From a bacterium (GTDB lineage: Bacteria > Electryoneota > RPQS01), in NCBI GenBank assembly GCA_028711875.1, contig JAQTRJ010000077.1, positions 1-8,366 on the forward strand: a stretch of DNA of 8,366 bases, written 5' to 3'. This document shows positions 1 to 7,373 of the stretch, one piece after another. Below the pieces are notes generated by a model. That model had not been told where the DNA came from and made no database searches. It saw only the letters and a program-made list of their open reading frames with translations. A program made the position numbers and the translations under genes. Numbering within the stretch: the stretch's first letter is position 1; each line of letters begins with the position of its first letter.

Positions 1-251
1 GGGAGATCATTAACGGCCGGGTGTATTTCTCGGGCATCATGCGCTACCGCACCTGCCTGATTACCTTCCCGTTGTCGTTTTCGAAGAACGACGAGGTCGT
101 GCCGGTACAGCTTCCCTACGGACCGGTGATCGAGGCCAAACCGATGTCGTTCACAATCGCACGCGCACTCTTGTTCTTCAACGAGCCGGGCCGCGTTAAC
201 GTCGAGTACTCGCGTTCGGAACCGTGGCGTCCGCTCTCGATGAGCCGGTAG
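1..251 (+). CDS. C-terminal fragment of an unrecognised protein (5' end outside the window)
   Basis: The reading frame is open from the window edge (first complete codon at position 3) to a TAG at 249-251, giving about 82 residues. The codons show the G/C-rich third positions of the neighbouring genes and the frame ends just before a terminator hairpin, so this is probably the real tail of a gene starting upstream. A GTG at 21 and an ATG at 39 exist, but neither has a Shine-Dalgarno site, so a start inside the window is unlikely. The peptide alternates hydrophobic and polar residues (for example RTCLITFPLSFS and FTIARALLFFN), suggesting beta-strands, and ends in a basic SMSR. I do not recognise the family. 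There is no membrane segment, signal peptide or catalytic motif in the visible part, so no function is proposed. Confidence 0.6.
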   Translation, partial: EIINGRVYFSGIMRYRTCLITFPLSFSKNDEVVPVQLPYGPVIEAKPMSFTIARALLFFNEPGRVNVEYSRSEPWRPLSMSR

Positions 252-275
252 CGGCAACCAACACGTGTTATTGAT

Positions 276-303
276 GAGGGCTGCGGAGCGACGCAGCCCT
301 CTT
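276..303 (+). terminator. Rho-independent terminator-type hairpin after the first gene
   Basis: GAGGGCTGCG at 276-285 pairs perfectly with CGCAGCCCTC at 292-301, leaving a 6-nt loop (GAGCGA), 25 bp after the TAG at 251. The downstream T-tract is short (TT, then CGCATGA), so it may be a weak intrinsic terminator or an mRNA 3'-end stabiliser. It lies about 18 bp before the ATG at 321 and separates the two transcription units. Being symmetric, it could also act on minus-strand transcripts. Confidence 0.6.
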
Positions 304-320
304 CGCATGACGGGCTGTAC

Positions 321-2213
321 ATGACGACAATCACCAGACTCTCGCTTTTCGGCGGAATTCTCTGGGCGGCGCTGCTGCTGGCGCTGGCGCTGCGATTTCC
401 GGCGGGCGGAGTGTGGACGATTGACGACGGCGTGAAGCGGATCGCCGCGACGGAGAGCGCGGGATTCTGGGCGGAGCGACTTCCTGACGGAGGGATTCGC
501 GCCCGGCTCGCGCATCCGGAGGAGAATCTGCCGTTGAATCGTCCGTTCGCGAAGCGGGAGGGCCGAGGATTAACGTTGGGATTCGCGCCGCTCACGCGGG
601 CGCTGGCGAAGCTGGCGTTCGGCGCCGGCGAAACGGGCTGGCGGGTGGTTCCGGCGCTGGTGGCGATTCTGCTGTGGATCGCCTGCGAAATCGCGGGTCT
701 CCGCTTCGCGTTTCTGCTGTTGCCGCTCACGTTTTACGGACTCGTGCCGTGGGAGCACGCGCTGTCGTGGCTGCTCGCGGTTCCCGCTCTCTATCTGACG
801 TTTGTGCATCCGGGACGATCGCGCGGGGCATGGCTCGCGGGGGCAGGCGCGCTGCTGGCGTTGGCCTCCGCGCTGCGTCCCGAAACGCTGCTGCTGGCGG
901 CGGCTCTTCCAATCTATCTTTGGCTGGCGCGCCGTCGTGTTCATTCGATGCGCCTGTCGCTCGGGATCGCTCTGGGAATCGCGGTCTTTGGAATCGCGTA
1001 TTACGCGATGGGAGGCGGCTCGCCGCTGGCTCAGCTTTCGATGAATTTTCCGGCGGAGGGAGCGCCGTTTGCTCCTGGAACCTGGATCGAGCAGCGCGGG
1101 CTGGCCGTCTATTGGATGTTCGTGCAGTGCGACCCGAATCCGTGGTTGTCGCTGGGGATTCTCGCGCTGATCGTGCTGGGAGCCATGCTCTTGGTTCGCG
1201 CCGAGCAGACGAAGACGATCGTTCTCTACGGACTGGGGGCGCTGCTGCTGGCGGGCGGAATCGGATTCTATCAGGTGCGCCTATGGTCGTCGCCGATACC
1301 GCTGCTGTGGCTGATTCTGGGAAATTCGCTGGTGACGGCTGTGCCGTGGGCGCTGCTGCTGTTTCATGGGTCCTTTGTGAATCGTCCGGCGCTGAAGCTG
1401 GCGCTGATTCTGATGGGAGCCGCCGTGCTGCTGACGCCGGTGTGGGAAGGCGTGCACTGGGGGCCGCGGGTGCTGCTGTTTGCGAGTCCGCTGCTGCTGA
1501 TAGATCTATATCGCAGCGGACGCGCGCGCGGGCTTGCGTTTGCCGCGTTGCTGGCGGTGACGCTGATTCAGACGGCGAGCAGCGCGGCGCTGGTGCAGGC
1601 GCGAATGCGCGAGACCGGAGATCGCGTGGCTCTGGCCCGCGCGCATCTGGGAACGCCGGTGATCTGCCCGACCACCTCGCAGTGCGCGGATCTCGCAGCG
1701 CTGTGGGAAGGCCGCGAATTCTTCACCGCGTCCACACCGCGAGAACTACGGCAACTGCTTGGGGAATTTCGTTTCGCTTCGTTGGATACGGTCTGGCTGC
1801 ACACGGGCGCGAACGATTCGCTGCTCACGGAGACACTCTCCGCCAGCGCTCCGGTCACGACGGCGCGGAAGACGTTTCTTCAGGCGAAATCGCTGTATAC
1901 GACGTGGTGGCTCATCCACACGTTGGCGATGAACCGCGACGATCCGAAGTGGGCGGAAATGCTGGAAACGGCGGCGGGCGAGTGGATGCTGGAGGGACGG
2001 AAGGAGGATGCTCTGCGGTTTCAGCGGGAAGCGGTGAGGATTGCGCCGGACTCGGCGGCGACGCGGCACAATCTGGCTCTGATTCTGGCGGAACTCGGAC
2101 GAACCGAGGAAGCGAGAGCAGAGGCGGAAGCGGCGCGGGCGCTTAATCCCGATCTGGAACCGACGCGCCGCCTGTTGGAAATGCTTCAGGAAAATTCCGC
2201 AACTGCTCCTTGA
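321..2213 (+). CDS. GT-C-type polytopic membrane glycosyltransferase-like protein with C-terminal TPR repeats
   Basis: This 630-residue protein probably sits in the inner membrane and transfers sugar from a lipid-linked donor; donor and acceptor are unknown. TM1 is about residues 8-26. It is followed by a periplasmic loop with an acidic pair (IDDG, 34-37), the position where GT-C enzymes carry their catalytic or metal-binding aspartate. Further hydrophobic segments run to about residue 424, roughly 11 in all. GT-C-like landmarks are WEH at 144-146 at the end of a hydrophobic stretch, RPE at 186-188 and HWGPR at 379-383. Residues 425-540 form a soluble region. Residues 549-616 hold two TPR-like helical pairs (LRFQREAVRIAPDSA, then HNLALILAELGRTEEA). 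The ATG at 321 has no clear Shine-Dalgarno; an ATG at 307 reaches a stop after five codons, so 321 is kept. The final 71 bp overlap the end of the opposite-strand gene. GT-C fold membership is fairly secure, but actual transferase activity is inferred. Confidence 0.85.
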   Translation: MTTITRLSLFGGILWAALLLALALRFPAGGVWTIDDGVKRIAATESAGFWAERLPDGGIRARLAHPEENLPLNRPFAKREGRGLTLGFAPLTRALAKLAFGAGETGWRVVPALVAILLWIACEIAGLRFAFLLLPLTFYGLVPWEHALSWLLAVPALYLTFVHPGRSRGAWLAGAGALLALASALRPETLLLAAALPIYLWLARRRVHSMRLSLGIALGIAVFGIAYYAMGGGSPLAQLSMNFPAEGAPFAPGTWIEQRGLAVYWMFVQCDPNPWLSLGILALIVLGAMLLVRAEQTKTIVLYGLGALLLAGGIGFYQVRLWSSPIPLLWLILGNSLVTAVPWALLLFHGSFVNRPALKLALILMGAAVLLTPVWEGVHWGPRVLLFASPLLLIDLYRSGRARGLAFAALLAVTLIQTASSAALVQARMRETGDRVALARAHLGTPVICPTTSQCADLAALWEGREFFTASTPRELRQLLGEFRFASLDTVWLHTGANDSLLTETLSASAPVTTARKTFLQAKSLYTTWWLIHTLAMNRDDPKWAEMLETAAGEWMLEGRKEDALRFQREAVRIAPDSAATRHNLALILAELGRTEEARAEAEAARALNPDLEPTRRLLEMLQENSATAP

Positions 2214-4128
2214 GCGCGCGGGCGGGAGCGAGATAGGGATCGCGGGCGAGCGCCGAGTCGAGACAGCGTACGGCGTCGGCGGGGTGATTCAGGCGGCCAT
2301 GCGCGAGCGCGAGATCGTAGAACGTGATGGCGGTGGGGGTCAGCCGCAGCACGTCTTCCAGAGAAGCGACGGCGGCGGAGTCGCGGCCTTCGTGCAGCGC
2401 TTGTACTCCGCGGCGGAAGAAAATGCCCGCGAGATTGTGGCGCGGATCGTCGGCGGCGGGGCGAAGCTCGAGCGCGCGCTGATAGCATTCGATGGCGCGA
2501 GCCGTGTCGCCTTCGGCTTCGGCGATGATGCCGAGATTGTTCCAGGCATGATCGCTCCGGGGATTCTCCTCGAGCGCGAGTTCGTACCAGCGGCGGGCTT
2601 CGGCGTACTTGCCCTCGCGATAGGAGATCACGCCGAGATTGAGCTGAGTGTAGAGCAGCGTCTGTCCTTCGCGGTAAGCATCCATGAACGCGACGCGCGC
2701 CGAATCGAGGTTGCCCAGTTTCAGATGGGCGTTGCCTTCCATATAGCGCGCCCAGCCCGTGGGAGCTTCGCGCAATCCCCACGGATTCATATGCGTGAGA
2801 ACGACACCCGCGATCAGCGCGAGCAGCGGCAGCCACTCACGGGAGCGCGTTCGCCTGCGGAGTCGTTCAACAATCCAGATCATCCCCGCGGCGGCGAGCA
2901 GAGAGAGCCACGGCACGGCCGGCATGCGGAAGCGCGCCGTTACGAAAAACAGAACCACGCTGATCGTATAGACGGCGGCCAGTCCCAGCAACAGTTTGGC
3001 AGCGTGAGTCCGCCATGCGGTCCAGATGCCGAGCAGGGCGAAGGGAACGAGCAGGCCGAAATTCAGCCACAGCAGCGGCGGCAGCCACGGGGAAAGCGCG
3101 GCGAAATGCAGGATATGTTTATTGTTGGAGATTTCGAAGCGGTTGAAAAACAGCAGGGTTTTCCGTATCATGAAGCGGAGGGACTGCCAGGGGTTCTCAG
3201 CGAGAAAGCTCCAACCCTTGTCATAGTAGAAATTTGACAGTTCACCCGGCCGGGGCGGATGGCCCAGTTCGCGCTCCGCTTCGCGTTCGGCGTCCTCCAT
3301 TCTCCACATGTTGCCGTAGCCGGGGAGCACCGAGAGCGCGCCGGTGGACTCGGGATTGTTGCCGATCCAGAAATTCACGCCGCCCTGCGTAGCGATGAGC
3401 ACGAACTCTCCGCCTCTGAAAACGTTGGCGGCGGTGACGGGCAGGATGGGCGCGAAGGCTCCGGCCAGCCAGACCAGCAGCGCAAGACCCGCCGTGCGCA
3501 GGGAAAGCGGCGCGCGGAAGGCGAGGACGGCGATCAGAATGACGGGGAAGAGGATCAGGTAATTGGGACGGACGAGGGCCGCCAGTCCCCACGCGAGACC
3601 GCAGAGGAGAACGGCGGGAAGCCCTCGATCATGCGTGAGCCGCAGCGTCGCCCATAAGCCGAGCGCGGCGGCGAGCATTTCCAGACTGGTGGAGAGGATT
3701 TCGTTGGCGAAATAGACGGCCGTGCCGTTGACGGCCAGCAGCGCGGCGGCGAGGATGCCCACGGCGGGGGAAAGAAAGCGGCGGCCGATCCGCCACACGG
3801 CCCAGATCGTTACTCCTTGCAGCGCGACGTTCAGCAGGCGGGCGGCGACGAGATCGTGACCGAAGATGCCATAGACGGCGGCGAGCAAAGCGGGATAGAG
3901 CGGCGCACGAAACAGCGGAAACGGCCCCCAGTGACCGCTCAGGATGTTCATGGCGGCGTCGTCGTACCAAGCCGGGTCCACCGCCGGTGCCCAGAACGTC
4001 GGGTTGTGCCGGCTGTTCCAGATGTGAAGAACGCGCAGAAGCGTGGCCAGCGTGAGGATCACGACCGGCCAACCGTTCCAATTGGCCCACGACTTTTCGC
4101 GGGGAGAATGAGCACTGCGCGGGGACAT
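2143..4128 (-). CDS. GT-C / PMT_2 (ArnT-like) membrane glycosyltransferase with C-terminal TPR repeats
   Basis: This 661-residue protein resembles the PMT_2/ArnT-like dolichyl- or undecaprenyl-phosphate-sugar transferases, which act at the outer face of the inner membrane. After a short basic N-terminus, TM1 is about residues 20-37. The first outer loop carries DPAWYDDA (51-58), with D51, D56 and D57 candidate catalytic or metal-binding acids. RAPLYP (74-79), the glutamate in ANEILST (E143) and RPNYL (187-191) are usual in the family, as are GGVNFWIGNNPE (249-260) and RFRMPAVPW (399-407). About 11-12 hydrophobic segments extend to residue 446. Residues about 460-633 form five TPR units, including NLGVISYREGKYAEARRWY and NLGIIAEAEGDTARAI. 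TPRs probably bind partner proteins. The ATG at 4126-4128 has no Shine-Dalgarno, while a TATATT box ends 5 nt before it, so the message may be leaderless. The stop lies inside the coding region of the convergent gene. The acceptor is unknown; TPR-containing O-glycosyltransferases and lipid-A or glycan modifiers are alternatives. Confidence 0.88.
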   Translation of the reverse strand: MSPRSAHSPREKSWANWNGWPVVILTLATLLRVLHIWNSRHNPTFWAPAVDPAWYDDAAMNILSGHWGPFPLFRAPLYPALLAAVYGIFGHDLVAARLLNVALQGVTIWAVWRIGRRFLSPAVGILAAALLAVNGTAVYFANEILSTSLEMLAAALGLWATLRLTHDRGLPAVLLCGLAWGLAALVRPNYLILFPVILIAVLAFRAPLSLRTAGLALLVWLAGAFAPILPVTAANVFRGGEFVLIATQGGVNFWIGNNPESTGALSVLPGYGNMWRMEDAEREAERELGHPPRPGELSNFYYDKGWSFLAENPWQSLRFMIRKTLLFFNRFEISNNKHILHFAALSPWLPPLLWLNFGLLVPFALLGIWTAWRTHAAKLLLGLAAVYTISVVLFFVTARFRMPAVPWLSLLAAAGMIWIVERLRRRTRSREWLPLLALIAGVVLTHMNPWGLREAPTGWARYMEGNAHLKLGNLDSARVAFMDAYREGQTLLYTQLNLGVISYREGKYAEARRWYELALEENPRSDHAWNNLGIIAEAEGDTARAIECYQRALELRPAADDPRHNLAGIFFRRGVQALHEGRDSAAVASLEDVLRLTPTAITFYDLALAHGRLNHPADAVRCLDSALARDPYLAPARALKEQLRNFPEAFPTGGASVPDRD

Positions 4129-4133
4129 ACTCG

Positions 4134-4162
4134 AATATAGCGAGGTTGTAAATAATTTGCCA
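4134..4162 (-). promoter_or_regulatory. Possible promoter for the minus-strand glycosyltransferase gene
   Basis: On the minus strand a TATATT hexamer (4139-4134; 5 of 6 to the sigma-70 -10 consensus) lies 17 bp downstream of TGGCAA (4162-4157; 3 of 6 to the -35 consensus) and only 5 nt before the ATG at 4128. Initiation 6-7 nt after the -10 would fall at about the start codon, which fits the missing Shine-Dalgarno. The AT-rich patch stands out in a GC-rich region, but -35 similarity is weak and promoter rules for this lineage are unknown. Confidence 0.3.
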
Positions 4163-4205
4163 CTTCCGGCACGCGGCTCTATCCCGTCCGTCCGGGCAAA
4201 CTGGT

Positions 4206-4214
4206 GGAGGTGAT
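4206..4214 (+). promoter_or_regulatory. Strong Shine-Dalgarno site that decides the protease start
   Basis: GGAGGTGAT is a nine-base complement to the 16S rRNA 3' end. Its GGAGG core ends 5 nt before the GTG at 4216. An in-frame GTG at 4204 overlaps the site and one at 4210 lies inside it, so neither can use it. GTG 4216 is therefore the preferred start, and the protein then begins with a basic n-region followed at once by the signal-peptide hydrophobic core. Confidence 0.75.
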
Positions 4215-4215
4215 T

Positions 4216-7200
4216 GTGAGTAACCGCATCTTCTTGAATCGTGCTCTCTTAGGGCTTGCGGCCGGGCTGCTATGGACGGCCATTTCGGCGGCGGCCGAGC
4301 GCGCGCCCAATCTGGAATACCACATTCAGACCACGCCTCCCGGTCAGCCGGTGCCGGTGGTACTGTTTCTCGACTATCGTTTGACCATGGACGAGGTCTA
4401 TCCCGTCGCCCGAACGCTGCCCATGGATCAGCGGCGGGAGTATGTCGTGGAGACGCTCAAGCAGCGTTTCGAGGAGATCGGCGGTGGGGTGATGGAGTCG
4501 CTCGAAGCGGCCCAAAAGGAAGGCAAGGTCACGCTGCTGCGCCCGCTGTGGATCATCAACGCGATTCGCGTTCATGCGACTCCGGATGTGATTGACGAGC
4601 TGGACAAGAATCGCCGCGAAGTGATCTACATCGCGCCCGATCCCGAGCATCCGAACACGCTCGACGATATCGGTTGGGGTGTAGCGGACATGCGGGCGGT
4701 GCAGGCGTGGACGGAGTATGGCGCGCGGGGACAGGGCGTAATCGTCGGTCATAAAGATACCGGAACCGATCTGGATCATCCGGGAATGCTCGGTAGAATT
4801 TGGGTTAATTCCGGCGAAGACCTGAATTCGAACGGCGTGATTGATCCCGGCGAAGCAGACAACGTGGACAACGACGGGAACGGCTATATAGATGATTTCT
4901 ACGGTTGGAATTTCGACAACAACAGCAACGACGTCGAGGATCGTCAGTCTTCGCATCACGGCACGCGCACCGGTTCGATCATCACCGCCAATTTTGTTCC
5001 CTGCGACACGGTCTGCGTCGCACCGGACGCCAAGCTCATGGAGCTTTCCGGCTATCTGTCGCAGGGCGCGCTGTTCGAATCCAGCCAGTACGCCGTGGAG
5101 ATGGGCGCGCACGTGATTTCGGCCAGCGTGAGCTTCAAATACTCGGATTGCGGCGGCACGATTCAGGACTGTCCGAACCATGTCGCGCATCGTTGGGTGA
5201 GCGAGATGGAGCTGGCGGCGGGAATCATTCACGCGAATTCGAGCGGCAATGCCGGGACGGACAATCCGGTTCCGTTGTCGTTTCCGGCTCCGGCCATGTG
5301 TCCGCCGCCTGTACTCATCGGCCAGCCGCAAGAAGGCGGCGTGACTTCGATCGTGGCGGTGAACGCCTACAATTCAACCGGCAATTTCGACAACGGCGCG
5401 ATCGGCCCGTCGGCGTGGTCGAGCGAAGATATTTGCGTGCATCCGCTGATGGCGTTCTGCGGTTCGATCGGAGTCAATCAATATCCCGAGGAATTCGAAG
5501 ACTATCCCTATTTACAGGGTCAATTGCCGGGGCTGCTTCATCCCGACGTGGCGGCTCCGACCAACGGACGCAGCATCGCCTACGGCGGAGGCTGCTCCTC
5601 GATCAGCGGCACCAGCGGAGCCACGCCGCACGTGGGCGGCGCGCTGGCCGTGATTATTTCCGCGTTTCCCGGCATCACTCCCGAAGAAACCTATCGCCTG
5701 CTGGTCACGACCTGCGTGGACGGCGGCGTGGCCGGGCGCGACAGCCTGTTCGGTTTCGGCAAGCTGCGCGTGTTTCCCGCGTGCAGTCTCGGCGTCACCG
5801 ATCTGACGCGCGTAACGGGAACGGTTACTGATGGCGCGACGGGAATCGAAGGCGTGCGGATTACCTGCGATGCGATCCTTCCGGTTTACACGGATGCGAG
5901 CGGCCACTATGCGCTGTGGCTGCCGGACGGCACGCACGTGGTGCATTACAAAAAATATACCTACGCCGATGATTCCCGCGTGATCGAAGCCAGCGGCGGC
6001 AGCGTGGTGCAGGATGTGACGCTGGAGGAGGCTACGCCAGTTCTTGTGATAATCTCCGCGACTTACAGGGAAGAACCCCAAGACGTTCCGATCACTTTTC
6101 CTGAAATCCCTCTGGAAACCCGAACCGAAGGGGGCTTCGTGGAACTTTCGCTTTACAGCGGAATCTACGAGGTTATTTACGGAGAATTGCCGTGGCGAAC
6201 GGACACAGTAACCCTCTTCAATAATATTGGCCCGCAGGACGTGGAGCTTCCCTTGCAGCTTTCACCGCGGGCGCTGCCGACCGGCCCGGATCAGTTCGGT
6301 CATTTCATCTACGACCAATACGACGCGGACACGGTCGAGTACGATTGGATCGAGATCAATCCCGACGCGGGCGGACTTGCGGGCGAACTGCTGCCGCTGA
6401 GCGACAACAGCACGGTGATCCGCAATCTGCCGTTTTCGTTCCGTTTCTACGGACAGGACTACACGACCATCACGATCAGCGCTAACGGCTTCATCGCGCT
6501 GGGTTCCACGAGTTCCTCAGTTTGGCACAGCTATTTCATTCCATCCACGCAGCCGCCGAACGGATTGTTCGCGCCGTTTTTCGACGATTGGGAGCCGGTG
6601 TCGGGCGGCGGCGACGTCTTTTTCTATTCTGAAGCAGGCGAGCCTTACGTGATCGTGGAGTGGTACGACATGTATCAATATTTCGGCAGCGGCCCGGCGC
6701 GCTTTCAAGCGATTCTTTACGATCCCACCGAGGTCTCCGGCAATAACGGGGAAGGCGTGGCGAAATATCAATATCACACGCTGGACGGAATTTTCGAGGG
6801 CGCAGTCGGCGTCGAGAATCAGAGCGGCACCGACGGCGTGCAGTATCGCTGGCAGTTCCAGTGCGACGCGCATGCCGCGCCGCTGGAGAGCGGAGTCGCG
6901 CTCATGGTGATCGCCGATTCCACGCTCGACGTTGCGCCCGAAACTCCCGTCGCGCTGCCCGAGACCTTCACGCTCTATCCGAACTATCCGAATCCGTTCA
7001 ATCCGGTGACGACGTTTCGCTGGAGCGCGCCGCGCGCGTCTGAGCTTCGCCTAACGCTCTACGACGTGTTGGGACGGCGGGCGGCGGTGATTTTCGACGG
7101 TTTTTGCGAGGCGGGAGTGCACGAGCGGACATTCGACGCGCGCGCGCTGGCCACGGGGATTTATTTCGCGCGGCTGGAGGCGGGCAAGTTCTCGCAGACG

Positions 7201-7224
7201 AAAAAACTGATGTTGCTGAAGTAA
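4216..7224 (+). CDS. Secreted subtilisin-family (S8) protease, bacillopeptidase F-like, with T9SS sorting domain
   Basis: This 1002-residue multidomain endopeptidase should be exported by Sec and then by type IX secretion. Residues 1-27 form a signal peptide (core LLGLAAGLLW, likely cleavage after AAA). Residues about 47-142 are an I9-like inhibitory prodomain with PLWIINAI (110-117). The S8 domain (about 152-520) has a complete triad: D181 in HKDTG, H248 in HHGTRTG and S467 in GTSGATPH, with oxyanion N345 in SGNAG. The His and Ser motifs differ from the usual HGTHVAG and GTSMATPHVAG. Residues 196-238 are Asp/Asn/Gly-rich (NSNGVIDPGE, DNDGNGYIDD), suggesting calcium binding. A carboxypeptidase-regulatory-like beta domain spans 533-605 (VTGTVTDGATGIEGV). 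Then come a further beta region and a larger beta domain (about 696-900; FSFRFYGQDY, ISANGFIALG). Residues 916-1002 are the T9SS type A sorting domain (YPNYPNPFNP, YDVLGR, ATGIYFARL). Several cysteines in the catalytic part may form disulfides. GTG 4204 would add four residues. Substrate is unknown. Confidence 0.93.
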   Translation: MSNRIFLNRALLGLAAGLLWTAISAAAERAPNLEYHIQTTPPGQPVPVVLFLDYRLTMDEVYPVARTLPMDQRREYVVETLKQRFEEIGGGVMESLEAAQKEGKVTLLRPLWIINAIRVHATPDVIDELDKNRREVIYIAPDPEHPNTLDDIGWGVADMRAVQAWTEYGARGQGVIVGHKDTGTDLDHPGMLGRIWVNSGEDLNSNGVIDPGEADNVDNDGNGYIDDFYGWNFDNNSNDVEDRQSSHHGTRTGSIITANFVPCDTVCVAPDAKLMELSGYLSQGALFESSQYAVEMGAHVISASVSFKYSDCGGTIQDCPNHVAHRWVSEMELAAGIIHANSSGNAGTDNPVPLSFPAPAMCPPPVLIGQPQEGGVTSIVAVNAYNSTGNFDNGAIGPSAWSSEDICVHPLMAFCGSIGVNQYPEEFEDYPYLQGQLPGLLHPDVAAPTNGRSIAYGGGCSSISGTSGATPHVGGALAVIISAFPGITPEETYRLLVTTCVDGGVAGRDSLFGFGKLRVFPACSLGVTDLTRVTGTVTDGATGIEGVRITCDAILPVYTDASGHYALWLPDGTHVVHYKKYTYADDSRVIEASGGSVVQDVTLEEATPVLVIISATYREEPQDVPITFPEIPLETRTEGGFVELSLYSGIYEVIYGELPWRTDTVTLFNNIGPQDVELPLQLSPRALPTGPDQFGHFIYDQYDADTVEYDWIEINPDAGGLAGELLPLSDNSTVIRNLPFSFRFYGQDYTTITISANGFIALGSTSSSVWHSYFIPSTQPPNGLFAPFFDDWEPVSGGGDVFFYSEAGEPYVIVEWYDMYQYFGSGPARFQAILYDPTEVSGNNGEGVAKYQYHTLDGIFEGAVGVENQSGTDGVQYRWQFQCDAHAAPLESGVALMVIADSTLDVAPETPVALPETFTLYPNYPNPFNPVTTFRWSAPRASELRLTLYDVLGRRAAVIFDGFCEAGVHERTFDARALATGIYFARLEAGKFSQTKKLMLLK

Positions 7225-7234
7225 GCGCGACCCG

Positions 7235-7281
7235 TCCCTACCTTCACCACCATTATAGCGCGATGGACGGAGGGATTTTTT
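7235..7281 (+). terminator. Possible imperfect terminator between the protease and the small T9SS cargo gene
   Basis: TCCCT (7235-7239) can pair with AGGGA (7271-7275), which is followed directly by six Ts (7276-7281). Inside, CCAT (7250-7253) can pair with ATGG (7263-7266) around a 9-nt loop. The stem has large internal mismatches, so termination would be inefficient; the T-run is the main support. The rest of the 159-bp gap to position 7383 shows no convincing gene apart from a six-codon mini-ORF at its end. Confidence 0.3.
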
Positions 7282-7352
7282 CACCTGGGAATTGGGGGGA
7301 GCACAGCAAATGCCTGAAGAACATCACAGATCTGGTGCTCAACAGAAGTCTC

Positions 7353-7373
7353 ATGAAATCCAAGAAGCGATAG
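7353..7373 (+). other. Six-codon mini-ORF (MKSKKR) abutting the ribosome site of the next gene
   Basis: ATG at 7353 opens a frame of six codons, four of its residues being lysine or arginine, and ends with TAG at 7371-7373. The stop overlaps the AGGAG (7372-7376) that serves the next gene. Translation here could couple to or interfere with initiation at 7384. There is only a weak AGAAG upstream, and such a short frame can occur by chance. Confidence 0.15.

Noticed and set aside
116..730. 204-codon minus-strand open frame spanning the first gene's tail, the hairpin and the next gene's start
   Set aside because: It crosses a terminator-type hairpin and two better supported plus-strand frames. 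The product is Ser/Arg/Pro-rich with no family signature.
674..2146. 490-codon plus-strand open frame inside the first glycosyltransferase gene
   Set aside because: It is the shifted frame of a convincing membrane protein. Its product is an Arg/Gly/Ala/Asp-rich string with no hydrophobic segments or motifs, as expected from GC-rich out-of-frame translation.
2284..3237. 317-codon plus-strand open frame antisense to the second glycosyltransferase gene
   Set aside because: The opposite frame carries clear GT-C and TPR motifs. This frame gives a low-complexity Arg/Glu/Gly/Gln-rich product with no domain signature or ribosome site.
4270..5331. 353-codon minus-strand open frame antisense to the protease
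   Set aside because: The plus strand encodes the protease prodomain and two catalytic residues here. The antisense product is Arg/His/Val-rich without recognisable motifs.
4905..5831. 308-codon plus-strand open frame within the protease in another frame
   Set aside because: It is Arg/Gln-rich nonsense-like sequence overlapping the catalytic His, Asn and Ser region of the real gene.
7104..7373. 89-codon plus-strand frame running from the end of the protease into the gap
   Set aside because: Most of it is the shifted frame of the T9SS sorting domain, and the remainder has no motif. It is chance read-through into the gap.
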